64,000 nt of DNA from Zonotrichia leucophrys gambelii. Its lineage: Eukaryota; Chordata; Aves; Passeriformes; Passerellidae. The DNA lies in contig NC_088172.1 of assembly GCF_028769735.1 (NCBI RefSeq), positions 56,451,075-56,515,074 of the forward strand, read 5' to 3'. The notes beneath the pieces are model-generated. The model had not been told where the DNA came from. It did not search any database and saw only the letters and a list, made by a program, of their open reading frames with translations. The position numbers and the translations under genes are program-made. This document shows, piece after piece, positions 45,955 through 60,240 of this stretch. Positions within the stretch are counted from its first letter, which is position 1; each line of letters begins with the position of its first letter.

Positions 45955-48900
45955 GTTCTAGTGTGGCAGGTAGCATTTGGAAAACAAAAGAAAGAAGGGA
46001 AGAAGGAAAGGATAAATGAGGAAATGAACAAGCAAAGGAACAAAAGAATAGAAAAATTATGGGGAAGCCTCTGTCTGAAGGTCCCAATTCCCACTCATAC
46101 ACCGCTGAGAAGCAGACTTTCTGTCAGGTGGGCACAATCCAGCTATCACAATGACTGAAAAAGCCATTGGGAAGCAGGAGGAGTTCTTTTTTTAACCTCT
46201 TCTCTAACTTGTTAAAGCCTGTGTAAATCCCACCAGCTCCATCATGAAACGCTTGCCTGAGCAAAAGTTTTTCCAGCACATTTTTTGAGTCTCACATAAT
46301 TGAAATAGGAGGGGATTTGAGCCTGATTCAATAGAGCAGTTTGAGTTAATTGATAAACCTTCCCTTTTTATTATCAGTGCTACCCTTCTGTCTGAAAGGC
46401 AGGGAGATTTCCTTATGGGATTTGAGCAAATATTGGAAATTGCAGTGGCAAATTAGCAGGGGCCACAAACCAGAAGTGACAGCTCAAGGAGGCTGGTGGA
46501 GGGAGTGGAGCAATCCCTCACCAGTAGCAATTGGCCAGACTTATCATATGGACTAATCACAACAGAGCTGGTGAAATAATGGGCACCAGATGTTAGCGCT
46601 TTGTAGACGGGGGCTCTCTGGAGACCAGCTCCGCCAAGCCAGCTCCCCAGGAGCAGGAGCATGGCTCTCATCCATTAATAAGACAGGGGGCTGCTGGTCA
46701 GTGCCTCTTCCACACATCTATCTGGTGATGCTACAGCCCCTTTCCTCAGCATGAGGAGTATCTGCATTCATGAGGAGCATTTCCATGACTTGAATGCCTT
46801 AGAGTCACAGCCCTTCATTTTGCTCCGACATGAAGGAGTGAGTGAAAGCTAGTCATGCAATGGATCAAATCTCTGGTGGCTGTCTCCACACAGATCTTTA
46901 ATAGGGATGCTGCTCAGCAAAGTACTGACTATTTCCCGGCAGAATTTTACAGCTGCAAAGGTTTTACTGGCAAAGTGGGTAGGAAGGAATGGGGTGGGAA
47001 TGTTTTCCCCCAGGAGCTTTGTAGAGAAAGTCAAACTGCTCCTCCAGAGTCCACAGGCTGCAGACAGGAGGAATTCAGAGAAGGAGCAAGGCAGACCCTT
47101 CTCTTGCTGTTATGTATTGTCTCTCAGACCAGGTGTGGCCCTGATCTAGCCTTACAGGATTATCTTACACCTCTCTAATTGTTTATAATAAGCTTGCTTG
47201 AAAAGACAGGGGTTTGCAGCTAAGCCTCAGCTAAGAGCACTGCCACCAGCACTGCTGCCAGCTGCAGCACTCTGTGCTGTGCCATAGCTCAGAGGGATGA
47301 CGTGGCTGTGGTTTAGGTTTTGTGCAGGAATCAAACCTGGCTAGGTAATCAGCCTGGTGGGTGGGCAAAGAGGATCAGGGACCTTGCCCAAAGTAAGTCA
47401 GAAGTGGAACAGAAGATGGTCACAGAATTAAACATAACTGCTGCTTAAAAGAAGATTAATATATCTGTCATGCTGCTTGTGGCTTGTTCTAAGGGAGTCA
47501 TGTCTGCAGAGTGGGCTCCATCACTGCCAGAGCTGGCCACAGAGCACAGGGCTCCTCCTGCCCTGCTTTCAGCCCTGCCACACCAGGTCTGCTCTTTCTC
47601 TTTTTGGATGCTGACTGATGTGGTTTCAGTTTCAGATAGATGGGAGCTGTCTCTCCTAAATGGTCTCTTCATCTCCCAGCACAGGACTTGGGCTGTTTCA
47701 TGGGCAAAGGCCCATCTCTGCAGAGAGGCTGTAACACAAATGGTCTCTGAAGATATTGAGCAAATATCAATCTTCTTCTCAACTAAAGCATCTTATAGAT
47801 CCTGACCAAGGTGTCCAAAAGCATAGGTGCAGGCAGTCCTGTCTCTGTTTACTCATGTTCTCCTCATCTGAGAAGAAAAAAGCTATGATAAGGAAGATCT
47901 ATAATGATAACTCATACACTCATACATTGTATAACAATAACAGAACTGTAGGAATTATCTTAGATATTTTCAAGCGAAATATATATTATGTGGTTCAGTA
48001 GACATCAACACATATTTGTGCTCAGGGAGAGTGTGACTACTGTGCTTTTGGGTTTGAGTGGGCTTCAGTGGAGGTACCACTGTCCCATGCCTGCAGAAAG
48101 GACTATCATCCCTTCTCTGGGAGCTTGTGTAAGTAAGAGCAAGAGAATAAAGCTTGGAGGTTTTCAGGGTAAACAGCAAACTGTTAATGCTCCTACACTT
48201 CCAAGTGGGGTTACAGATCTTGTTTCTTTAGTCCTTGGCATGCACAGGGTTTCCCAGTCCTTCAGATGTTCTGGATACTTCAATTTTACCTTGAAATCTT
48301 GACAACCCAGATGAAACATCACGCACTTCATCTCTGATAATAAAGACAACTTCACATTTTGCTTGTGTCAGGTCAGACTGGGAACTGGAAATGATTCATT
48401 GTTTTTGAAATCCAGCCCCTGGATTTTAAGAGGAATGACAGCCCCAAAAGAGCTCTCCTGAAAGGGACATTGACTGTAAAAATTACTTGTGGTGTGGTTC
48501 TGCTCATTCATAGCTGGCAAGGACCTGGAATCTCATGGAAATCAGATGTTACCAGACTTGTTATTGCAAATGAATCTGGATACACAACTCACTGCTCCCC
48601 AAGAATGTGTCAACCTTTTACAGTCACCTTTAACACTAAATTACACTGACTTTTCTTCCCTGAATGACAATTTTAATGGTGTTTATTTATAAAAAATATG
48701 AAACTTCTTTTTGTCTGGGAACTTTTTAGGCAGTTTTTTTGGGGTTTTTTTTGTGTGAGAGAGCTTAGATAACGTGACAGAACTGACAGCTCCCATTTAA
48801 ATGCCAAATGTCTCTTCCTAACTCCAATCTGCATCTAAAACAAAAAAAACTATTCAAGACACAGACATTCCTTGCAAACATTTTTGCTATTCCTGTGGTC

Positions 48901-50539
48901 CCCCAAGAGCTGCAGTTTTTTTCTTTTGGCACTTGAGATCCAGTGATCAATCACCAAATACTTCCCCCTGTATCTGGATTAGCAATCAGTTGTGTTCTCC
49001 GGCATGTGCCAGGAACATCTTCCCCTCCCCTCTACAGGATGCATTTCAACTTGAAACAGCAGCTTAGCCTTTGCAACTGCCATCACCAGCCTGATGATGT
49101 CTGATGAAGAATGGCAGGAATGCCCTAACCAGAGAGGTGAGAAGGAAAAAAGTCAGAGGGTTTCTGTCAACTTCTGACAGTGGCAGAAACATCCCCTTTT
49201 CCTGATGAGCTGCCTTTCAAGTCTTGGCAGAGCCATTACCAATTCTATGGCTGCATTTCCCTGCATTTGGGGCCATCTGTCTTTACTCCTTCCATTCTGA
49301 AGTCAGAAAAGAAAATTATTTTCACATTAGCAACTCATTAAATGGTTCCAAACTTGTAGCACAATCACTGCTGGAGCCAAACCCATTGTTTTTACACTTC
49401 CAAATACGTACTTGGAGGCATTGTTCAGAGATCAGGGGCTGGCTTGCAGGACCTTCTGTCATGCACATGAGCAAGTGGGTGGGGTGGGGCGCTGTCACCC
49501 TCATCCATCATACTCCATCAATGTCACCACCACCTGCAGAGGCATTACCCCCGTCACTCACTCACTTGGTCGTTCATTTCTGTCCATCAACATGAGCAGA
49601 AGGAGAGGATGTCAGTAGTCACTACCAGAACTGGTAAGATTCTTGAGGTTTGCTTAAGGCAGTGGAGGTACTGAAGGCCATTCGATGACTTAGGCAAGTT
49701 GGACTTTGAGATTAATTTAAGCATAAAGAAGCCCTTAGGAGGGCAGGTAGAGTACTGTACTCACCGTGCAAATGCCCAAGGCTACTACTGATTAATCAAT
49801 GCAAAATACAGTGCCTTTGGCTGGAGAAAGACAGAAAAGCTGTATTTCAGAAGAGTCTTATCATCAAAGGGAAACACAGTGGTCTCTTGAAGACCTGGAT
49901 CAAGCTTACCCTTAGGTCTCCTACAAAATTCCTCAGTTTCCCCTCCCTGCAGTGAATCACTCACTACACCACTGGCTGAACATGCCCAATCAGCAAGTGC
50001 AGGGATCCCCAGCAAAGCCCACATGCCCTACCACTGCTGGAGAGAGCACTGCTGGCCCCAGTGGCCCTGCACTGCCCAAGGGACACTGAAGAGCCTCTTG
50101 TATGGGACAGGGGAGCCCCTTGTGTGGGACAGCCCACAAGAAAGCAAACACATTTCTGTGCTGCTTGGCCAAGCCAGTGCTAACATCGAACAACTTCTAA
50201 AACTTCATTCTCCGAACCGGCTGCTGAAATCCTCTTTGGAAGCAGCCATGAGCTCCCTCAGCCTGCCCAGCAGCTTGGAGCAGATGGTGGATGTGGTACC
50301 CTCTCTTCAGAGTTTTCCAAAGTGGTTGTGCTCCTGTGGCTTTCCTGAGAGCTGACGCAGGCTTTGGGAAATGCAGCTGCATTTTAGGGGCTGAGCAAAA
50401 CATTTTCTGCATTGCATATGAAAAGCCTTCTGGGAATCAGAGGGTATTAATCAATTTTACATGTACCATTCCCTGCCTTTAAAAATCAGGGCTCCCTGCA
50501 CATTGTTCAAGCCTCCCAGAGCCCCTTCTGTCCCTGGAG

Positions 50540-50960
50540 CCGATCACTGTGAAATGAGGACATGTCACAGCATAGCTTATTAGGGGAACCGGGGTGTTTC
50601 CGTTTGTTCCGATTTGTACAGAAAAGGGTTTTTCACAGGGGCTGTGCTTTGACAGTCTCGTCCTCCCCCAGGCTGGTTCACATTTAGCGAGGGGCGGCTG
50701 ACAAAGCTCCTGGGCCGCGGAGATCCACAAGGTGCTTGCAGCTGGCACAGATACCTCATTAGAAATTCATTTTTTCCTGTCATAATAACAAAGTGCAGAG
50801 CAGCGGTGGCAACATAGTTTCGTATGGGAAAGCACACAAAAGGGGACAGCTGAAAGAAGCTGTGCTTTTCTCCTGTATTTCCAGCCCGACAGAAGCATCT
50901 TCAAAGGGAGCAGCCTTGCCCGTCCGCCGCACCCTCTCGGCCTGAATCGCTTGAATGGCA
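50540..50960. promoter_or_regulatory. Candidate conserved element with SOX-type site
   Basis: A mixed GC/AT block with isolated CpGs. It contains AACAAAG (50787-50793, SOX/TCF-type) next to ATAATA sequence, a GCAGCTGG E-box near 50740, and T-rich flanks. No repeat or coding signature. Regulatory role is inferred. Confidence 0.35.
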
Positions 50961-53900
50961 TTTTATACACCTACTGCACCCTGGGGCCGGCCAGCCTCCA
51001 GGAAACCCATTCACCCGCCCCGCTCCTGCTCCTGCTCCCGCTCCCGGCGTTTTGTTGTTTGCTGCCCCACGGAAGCGGTGGGCAAATAAAAATCACAGCC
51101 CCGGGTTGTGAGCCTCAGCTCCCTTGCAAACATTTCTGAAACCCTGCTCCCAGGCAAGAGGAGCCAGTCCATTTCTTATTGGGGAGGGTGGAAAACCTCC
51201 AGAAGTAGAGAATGACTGCTGTCTAATTGTCCTCTCTGTTTATTTGTGTGGTGAAAGTGAAAAAGGAGATTCAGGAGGGCAGAAGTGAGAGGAGAGCAGC
51301 ATGGATGCTGTGACTGCCACTGCTAGGATAGTGCACAGAGGAGGGCTATGGAGGAACTGGAACAGTTTGTCACTGTGGAGGTGGAGAGTGGCAATGAAGC
51401 ATCCTTCTCATGCACAAACATCCTGATCCAGCTCCCCAAAGAGCATTTCCTTCTAATGAAAGAAGAGACTGAGTTTCTAAAGTCAGGGGATTTAATCTCC
51501 TTGAAAGTCTAGACAGAAAGCCTGACAAAGATTGCATTTTAAAATCTTGGCTTTATTTCTCTCTCTATTATTTCTTTTCCATCTTCCCTTCTTTTTCTTC
51601 TTTTCTTTTTTTTTTCCCCCTTGCAACACTACATGCATTAGCAAAAAATAGGAGGATGGAGGAGAGAGACAGAAAGCAAAAAAGCAGTGTGGGAATAGGA
51701 AAGGACTGATAGCCAAGAACTAAAGTCCTGAAACAATGTAGTTGCAACTCAGAAACTTCCCTCTTATACACGGACCAAAACCACATGCAAAAATTTCCTT
51801 TTTCAGACAATGGGTTGTCTGATTCTTGAAATTAAAACACAACCAAAACCCAAAACAAAACAAAACAGAACAAAAGAACCTAACAAAAATAGCAGCAAAA
51901 CCCCAATAAGTAAAGATTCCCGATACAAAAACTTGGTCTGATCTGTGCAACACATTAACACCGGTGCCTCACCGTTATTCCAATGCTCCATAACACAGCA
52001 CCAAGAAACTGCGGCAGAAGTACAGCAAATGAACCCACTCTGATCCCTCAGCCTGGAAGGGGAGCTGCCAGGGAAAGGCACCAGGCAGGCCATTGGTACA
52101 AATGCAGTACTTGCAGTTTTCTGCCAGAGAAATCTGAATCCCCACTTTGCTGTGTGTGGTAGCCCAGAGACAGCAGCATCAGAAATCTGGGGTAGTGTGA
52201 GTGTGAGGCAGACTGCAGACTGGGAGACAAAGACCACTAGGCAAATTTTTAACACATTCCAAGAGTACTGTCATCCATGAAAGGATAATGTATAGATGCC
52301 TTTTCTATTCAAGAAACCAACTGTGGGGCATTTTAGCTATAGACATTGGCAATAAAGTTATGTTCAGGAAGTCGGGATTTACTGGATAAATGTTCAATAG
52401 TGCCCAAATGTACTACGTCTAATTTTAGACACTCCCTGAACCATTACCTATCCCTCCAGAGAGCTCTGGCTTTCTGTACTGCCTAAATGGATAGGGACCA
52501 GGCTGCCTATCCACTTCAGGCTATTATAAACTTAGTTAAACTCTTCTTTCCCTCAGTGTCACACCTCAGAAGTAGCTTAATCAAGGGTACTGAGCATCCT
52601 TCTAAGAAGTGTTCGTAATGGCACAACCAGTAGTCAGCAAGCACGGGATATTTGGGATATTCTTAATGGGAGCACCTTGAGAGGGCAGGGATGGGGGTAC
52701 TGGGCTGAACGTGGTGATGCAATTTGAAAAGAAACACAAAGAAAAGATCTCCACCACCTCGGCCTGCAACAGGAATTTTAGGAAGGATGTCTCTCAGGCT
52801 GAGTAGGATGTGCACTTGAGGGGAGATTCTGATCTCCAGTAAATTAAGCTGTGCAGATATTTGGGTTGTGTTCTCAGCTCATCACCAGACCCTCTTTTGT
52901 TCCTTGTCTGCCAGGGGATTTCCACAGGGTCCTTTGTTCTGTCCAGCTGGTGAGAGTCAGGAAATGGGGGTGCGTTGGAATTGCTATAGGGGGAGCATCC
53001 ATATTCCCATCCATTTGCAATAAGAAGGTAGTGTAGGTGAGAGGAAACAAGACTAATCTGGTAAAGCCAAGGCAGAATGATTTCTAAGGCTCCCCAGGTT
53101 GAAACTGAGCTCCAGGCTGTTTACATGCAGCAGGCACAGGAGCTCACAGGAGGGCTGCAGGTGGCAGATGAGGCTCATGTCCTTAGGACTAAACTCTCTT
53201 CTCCCCAGGACCTCGTCCACAGCACCCTCCAGGGAAATCTGTGCTTCACACTGTGCCCTGAAGGGAGGCATGCCTAGACGAGTGCTGCCTAACTCAAACA
53301 GAGCTTTGCTGAGGCAGCTAGAGCTGTGATCCAGGGCTGGGGGTAACCATGGGGTGTGCCTGAGTCACACTCTGATCATAATTACTAATTTAGTCATGGC
53401 CACCCAGCCTCTGAGAGAGACAGCTACCACACAGAGGAGTAAAATAAAGAGTGCCCATGTAGAGGCATGAAGAGATAATGATGGCTGGCTGACCAAGAGA
53501 AAACTTCCTCCTTGTAAAGAAATGTAATGGATCTATAGATGAATCTGCTGTGTTTGAAAGACTCCTTCCAGTGATTGTAAGGCCAGTTTGCCAAAAATTA
53601 GGAGACAGCAAATAATTCAGTTAAGCAAAACCACAAGTGAGCTCAGAATTATTATGGGAAACCACAGATTTAGCACATGACAAACTTGTTATGAAAGGGT
53701 TAGATTGGCCGTACAGGTTTCTTGGTCTGCTTGCCAAAGGACAGAGGAGCTGGAACACAAATTGGGCAATAAACCCCATGTGTGAGTTGTGTGGCTGATT
53801 CAGAGCAGGAATTTAAGACTCTGTTGACTCCAGCCCATGATAGGACACTGCTTAGTGAAGTGTTGGATGTTTTAGAGGGTTGCCCACTTTTTCCAAGGAA

Positions 53901-56214
53901 GAATCAGAAGTGGTGCCCTGCTAGATACATGAGAAATCAAAAAAACATGTATTTCCACAAAGGAAATCCAGAGGTACTGGGTCAAGCCTAAGGTACTCAA
54001 CACTGATCAACATGACACAAAATAAAATCCTGCTAGTCTTTGGTAACCCTTGGGAAGCAAAAAGTCTCCTCTCATTGCTGGTCTGAGTTCCTTGACTAAG
54101 CTATACCCTTGCAAGCTGTCTCACTGATGAGATGGATGCAGTGGTTCCAGATGGGCTCTGAGCACCTCTGTCTGCTCATACCCTCCAAGTACATCAGGCT
54201 GAGGTTTCACTGCTTAGGTGGCACTGGTTAGCTGTCAATTCCATTTGCCTGCTAAATAACAGGGTAAGTTCAACAACCTGCAGCACTCAGTGAAGGCTTA
54301 GGGATATCGTGTCCCACACTCAGTGCACTCACCCTGTGCTTGTTTCTCCTGCAGTGTCTGGGGTGCACTGAGCAGTGTATGCCCGCCTTGTGGTGCTGCT
54401 AACAAGGGGAGAGCAGCAGGCAGAGACCATGGGGGGGAACACATGGGCACAGAAAAGGTGATGTTGGAGGGCTGCAGCTGCTAATGGATGTCCAACCATT
54501 AAATCTTATTTGTTGGAGGTTTGACTGATTTACACTGCTCTCTATACTTGATGACTATTCTTGGGGTTAAGTGCTTATACTCCTTTCTGCTGCTTATTTC
54601 CCACAATACATTGGGCATGCAGAGGGAAAATGGAAAGAGCAGATGTACAGGATGTCATGGGCAGAGCTCAAGAACATTATGTCTCATATAGCTAGAGAAG
54701 ATGCCAGAGTCAGGGGAGGTGCTTCTTCCAGCCTCAGTCCAGAGGGATGAGAACTCAAGACATTTTCTTGGCCTCTCTGATGACCTTTGCAAAGATAAAC
54801 TCTTAGAGTAACTTTAGAGATCGAAGATGGAAGTTTCCGGCGTACACAAGGCTGAACATAAGGATAGTGAAATTCAGCCTCCATGTCTGTGAAGGCTGAC
54901 TTGCTCTCACATTGCTTTCCTTCTTCCCAGCCACCCTTTCCCAGCAGACTCCAGCACCACCATATGGAGTGAAAGTGATGGTCCAGGAGGTGACACTTGC
55001 CACCCTGATCACCCCGATGTGTTTATGCCCCCAGGAAAAAGAGCAAAAGGCCTTACATGAGCCAGCTGTGGGATCATGCAACCCTTTGACATAGTGGGCT
55101 GTCATTTAATCCTGGGTAATTGCAAGTGGGTGTCAGCCCTGAAGCAAACAAGGTTTGTGTGTTTTGTCCATAACTGACTCCCAGCCTGTTTAACTCACAC
55201 TGATGTGAAATGCAAAATTCCTCTTGTTAAAAACAGGGCAAGATCCGGCCCAGAAGAGGCAGGAATCTGCTGCCTGGATTGCACCATATTCCCCTTCAGC
55301 ACTTTTCCAGGTCTGTTTAAGCAATGCTTTGGAAGCAGTGCTCCCTGTCCTGGTGCTGTCAGTCTTGTGTGTGTGCGTGAGTGTGTTTGTTTTCCTCAGT
55401 ATATTATTTTTGTACACAATTTAAATTAATTTTTTTTTTGTTGTGGCCTTGAGAGTAACTCTTCTGAAAGTAGCAGACCCTGAAATTCATTAAATGTGTG
55501 AGATGACAGGAGAAAAAGTGTGAAATTGTAACAGTCTGTTTGGGCCTGATTAATAGAAAATTTTCCTGACAATCCCTGGGCCCTTCTGGGGGTCAGTGGA
55601 ACAGAGCAGCTGTAAAGACAGCAGGAGCAATTTAGAAGCTGCCTGATGGGGGCCATGCAGATTTTGGAACAAGTGGGGAGAGTCCCATGCCCTTGTTCAG
55701 GCCAGTGGGAGATGATTGGCCACCACAGTGTCACGTTATCAAGCAGATTAGCCCGAGGTATGCTCCCACCACCTTGAAAGGGTTATTTGGCTTCAAGGGA
55801 GATTATTGTTGTCTCTACTATTTTCGGTCCTACAGCAGTGTCACCCATAAAGCTGATTCTGGTGCATTGCCACATTTCACTGTCTGTGCTTCTGCCAAAG
55901 AGCCAAGCACGAGTGAGGGCAAAGCCCTACAGTGGGAAGAGTTTGCCATTGGAGTGAGGCTGGGAGGAGATTGCTTCACTTTCTGTCCTCCTTGGTGGCT
56001 GAAGAGTCACCAGCCAGGGCCCTAGCTGGGGCTGGATAGTGCTTATGCACACACCCCAGTGCTTATGCTGCTGCTGGGGTGGAGTTCTCAGTGGCAAAGG
56101 CAGCCAACACCAAGGACCAGGGAGGTCAGATGGCTGTGCTTGTGAGGAATATTTCTCTGGCTCCCACCAGGCACCCCAACCTGAACTGCTGACTTTTTTT
56201 TTCTTCCTTCCTTC
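50961..56214. other. Intergenic, no gene seen
   Basis: Ordinary noncoding sequence. GC-richer patches give short overlapping frames. No exon, RNA gene or transposon was recognised. Confidence 0.5.
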
Positions 56215-56240
56215 TTTTTTTTTTTTTTTTTTTTTTTTTT
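56215..56240 (-). repeat. 26-base T run next to a CTTC repeat
   Basis: T26 is preceded by a short TTCCTTCC stretch (about 56203-56214). In minus orientation it is an A tail, but the sequence before that tail shows no recognisable processed gene. I treat it as a simple repeat. Confidence 0.85.
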
Positions 56241-56289
56241 GAGCAGCTCTATATAGCCAAATGCTTTCACCCTAAGAAAGATACAAAAG

Positions 56290-57260
56290 AAAACATCAAA
56301 GTAAATGTCCCCACACTGACATAAGGCTAGAATAATGGTGACCTAGTAGCTAAAGACTGGGACGAATACTGAAAGTAATTCACTCCCCTCGATAACAATG
56401 GGGCATGTGTGACAATGATATATACCAGGAGGCGAGGAGAGCCACTTTTGTTGGGTAGCGATACCCCACAAACCCAATTGTAGGGAGATCAATACTGTCA
56501 TAGGACAATCATCAAAGCCCATCAGCTCATCATATTTTCATACCATAAGCAGCTCAAGGCGCCGGGGCTGCCTCTCCGGCAGAAAGCCCCGCGCGGAAAT
56601 TTGAAGGGTGTGAAATCGACATGATTAATAATTATAGTTATTAGCACATGTACCAGCTGCTCATGTATGGTTTAGCCCGTGATTTATGGGGCCATAAATG
56701 CCCATATCTGCTTCTGACGTGGAAAGGAGAAGGGCACGCAGTCATGGGCAGAAAGCATCGTCCCTGGTGCCAGGGGCTTTCCTCCCCCTCACTCCTGACA
56801 AAATTAAAACAACAACAAAAATGGGCCAAAAAGTCACCTCTGCTCCACAGCAATGGAAGGAGGCCTTTTGTTCCCATGTCTGCCTTAACGGCGGCTGAAA
56901 CCTGTCTGCTCAATGTCCCCAAAGCCTTTGAAGTTTGGATTGCAGCTAACAAGGGCTAGAGATTTCCCTCCCCCACACAACTTCACACTGTTGCCAGGCT
57001 GCAAACAATCACCATACATATTACAGATGAAACCACGAGGACCAACAACAGAAAGAAAAACTAATTGTCTAGTTGCCAGAAGTTAAAGCTTTTGTTTCCA
57101 AATGTAATTTGATTCCTCGTTCTTCCAGCTCCCCCCCAGCCCCACCATCCATTTACAATGCGTTTCATCATAGAAAACTATTTTACTTTGACACAATCTG
57201 AAAAAATGGTTTGAAATGGCCAAGCAAACAATATCATCACCCTTATCAGTAGGTATGATG
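56290..57260. promoter_or_regulatory. Strong candidate conserved noncoding element
   Basis: The most enhancer-like stretch in the window. It contains the E-box CAGCTG (56654-56659), an ATTA-rich cluster at about 56622-56643, and an inverted pair ATTTATGG (56682-56689) and CCATAAAT (56692-56699) separated by two bases, matching CDX/posterior-HOX-type sites. It mixes CpG-bearing segments (about 56560-56600) with AT-rich segments and lacks repeats. bHLH plus homeodomain input suits OLIG3 regulation. Conservation and activity are untested. Confidence 0.5.
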
Positions 57261-59789
57261 TTGCTTTAACTCTGAAGATCATTCTTGTCTTCCAAAGACT
57301 TGTAATAATGATTTGAACAAGAAAATTTGTTTAGTGCTGCGGAGAAGAACCACAACCTGCCACAGCCCGTGAATGTGCAAAATTGAAGCAAAGAGGGCTG
57401 CAGGCCTATATTTTCCGTAACATTCATAGCCACAGACTGGCCATGCCTTGTTCTCAAGCAGAAGCCAAGCTGGTGCCCTGTGCTAGGTGTGCTATTTCCA
57501 GCCTGCATTGAAGTCCATAGTAAGGCTGCACCGCTCCTCTGGGTTCGGTCACAGCACAGTGAATGGCAAACAGGGTAAATGTGTCCCCACAGCCTCTTGT
57601 GAAATCCGGCGAGCTCTGCTGTTCCATGAAGCCTGCTGATCTCGCACTGACCTGATCAGCTACAAACTTCTGTCAGATGAAGGATTTCCTGCACAATGAG
57701 CATGAGTAAACTGAGAAAATAACAGAGTACAGTCGTGCATCTCAGGGGCTAAAATTATATCAATGTACCGGAACAGGCTCTGGCAAACACTGGAGTCTGT
57801 ATGTGAGAAGGGAGAAAAACAGAGTTATACCACAGTATTTTCTCTCTCTTTCATTCTACAAAAAGGTGATGACAGGGTGTGTCAGAATAACAGCAAAGGC
57901 AATGGGATGTTAAAAGGATTATTGAATTATTCTGCTTTTAAATGGACTCCATGTAGTTCACATAGTTCAATGTAGAGGACAGATCAGTCTTAATAAAAGA
58001 ACATAGCATAAATAATTTATTTATTGAATCTTACAGAATTCATTTTGATTTCTTTTCCTCTGGGAAACTGAGTTTGAAGGCCTAAAAATTAGTCTGTGTT
58101 CATGCAAAAGGTTTTATTAAAAACTGGACGTATTATAGGAAATTAAAACATTTTTACAAATGTTTAGTCAAAACCAGCAGTCTTCCATTCAAAGCTTTTT
58201 TGTGAGAAAAACTGACCAGTCTTTAAATGAAGTTTGTTAACAAGTTTATGGTGTGCTCACCTGTTACATCCCTTTCCTTCAGAACTGAAATACACCCTTC
58301 AAGGATCTTGTGAGTTTTTATCTGTATGTCTTTATTGGCCCTTTATTTGTGTGCTCAGGAAGGCCAGATATTAAAGGGACAGCTACAGTGGTAATTTGGA
58401 TGCTTGTTTCTCCATGTATTGCTAAATCTGTATCCTAGACAAGACGATTTTTGTCTCTCAAAATTTAAGTGATGCTCCATGACATTGGATAACGATTAAA
58501 CTGTAGCCAAACAAGACCTGTGCTCAACCCAGACACAGTCAGTTGGTTGAACAGAAGAATAACTGGGTGAAATATGAGGGCCTGGGAGCAGAGGTCAAAC
58601 TGAAGCATCTAATGGCTCTATTCCATATTCTATTGCACAAACCTGGGAGCCTGTTTTGGTGAGAGCACAGATGCACATGGTGCAGCAGGTGGAGGTGTTC
58701 CTTGTGGGTTCAGAATGCAGGACTGCAGAGCTCAGCAGGAAAACCAGCACTGGGGTGGCTGTGCACCACCAGCAATGCCTGTTTCCAGCACAGCCACACA
58801 CAGGGAGACCACTGGATTTTGGTGTCATTGGGGAGAAACACATTTTCTCTGAGGACTCAAAACACCCACAGTCAGTTCTGGTCTGGTGTGAATTGCTGAC
58901 TGTTTCTTGTTTCTTATCCCAACCCTCCTAAAACAACACTAAAAACCTCCTTTCCACAAAGCTATCTTGTGTATGTATATGTGCACAGGTAAAACAGAAA
59001 GCTGTGGAGACATTAGGAAGATTCTGAACTCTTTCATGTAAAATATTTCAACAGCTTTTGTCAAAGATAACAGTGCCAGGGATTCTTTATACTGTCTCCT
59101 TGGACATCCAAGGTAGAAAGGTGTTACAGATTCTTCCCTGTCTCATATTATATGCATGTGGGGCAAGAAACAATCAGACTTTTTTCCTTTAGCTATGTGT
59201 ATACCTACCTGTAAACATGGCTATATATTTATTTGTAGTTTTAGCTGAATTTTAAGTATCAGAAAAATCTTAAATATTGGGTTATACTGGAATATTTCAT
59301 CCCATCAGCCAGTCTATCTACACGGGGGTGACAAAAGTCATCAACAAACATGAGTTTAATGTGCTGTGAAAACTGTCCCATCACAGCCCTCTATTCTGCC
59401 TCTTCCAAGCAGAGAAGTTCTTTGTTTTTCCATGTTTTTTTCTCTTGGACTCATCAGGAAATTAATGGGGGCCAGACAGGATTTAGACTTTGTAGAGGAA
59501 GGGACATTTGGCAACAGATTTTAATAAAGATTTTCATTATCAGAATTAATGTCAATATAAGTTCAAAACATTTCAGTGGCCAATGGGATCCTGGTTGACT
59601 CTGCAAAAGGATATTCCAGAAAATCTATTGGATTTAAAGAAAGTGGGCACAGCCATTACTTCCAGGAAAAGAGCTGGAGAATCACAGGTGCTGGCCCAGG
59701 AGTGGGATACAGTTTGAGGTAACTGTTGGCAGAAAAAATTCTAAACATCGCTGCTGGAAAACAGAACTCTACAAGGAGCATTTATAGCA
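57261..59789. other. Intergenic, no gene seen
   Basis: AT-rich noncoding sequence without recognised exons, RNA genes or transposons. Open frames are all below 100 codons. Confidence 0.5.
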
Positions 59790-60240
59790 ATTCAACACCA
59801 ATCATAACTATTTAACTAGTTCAATAATATGTTACCCAGTTAGTCTGCAATTTTCCTAAAGAACAGTTATGCAGAATTGGGCAGCTGCTCAGATCACTCA
59901 ATTCAAAACAAACCATTTGCATAATAAATATTTGCAGAGGAGCAAGTGGGTGGGGTTTAGGCGAGTGCACAGATGAACATAAAAATCAAATATAGCTGGA
60001 AAGAAACTGGGCTTAATTACAGGAGGAAACAAAAAATCCACCAACAACCAAAGCATGCACACACAGACACACATATTTCTTCAATTACTTAAAATAATTC
60101 GTGCAAATATTCTAATTAGTTCATTTGCCTCTTTCCAGGGTCATAGATTTCTTTCTGTTCCTCACTGGCTGAAAAAAGAGGCCTGTGGGTTTGTTCCAGA
60201 GCTATGCACTATTTCATTTGCAAGCAAATAGTTTGAGAGT
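59790..60240. promoter_or_regulatory. Candidate conserved element with octamer and homeodomain sites
   Basis: Contains a perfect octamer ATTTGCAT (59915-59922), TAATTA (60014-60019), and palindromic CTAATTAG (60112-60119), within 205 bases. No repeat signature except a short CA-rich stretch near 60058-60071. POU plus homeodomain site clusters are common in neural enhancers. Function is inferred. Confidence 0.45.

Larger units (their letters stand above)
43691..50539. other. Intergenic, no gene seen
   Basis: Noncoding sequence of ordinary composition. It holds an alternating purine-pyrimidine run (44861-44897) and a short TACAAGT repeat (45910-45954). All open frames are short and unrecognised. 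Confidence 0.5.

Noticed and set aside
56088..56280. Possible processed pseudogene with an A26 tail on the minus strand
   Set aside because: The sequence before the tail does not resemble any mRNA 3' end that I can name, and no target duplication was found. A simple T run is the safer call.
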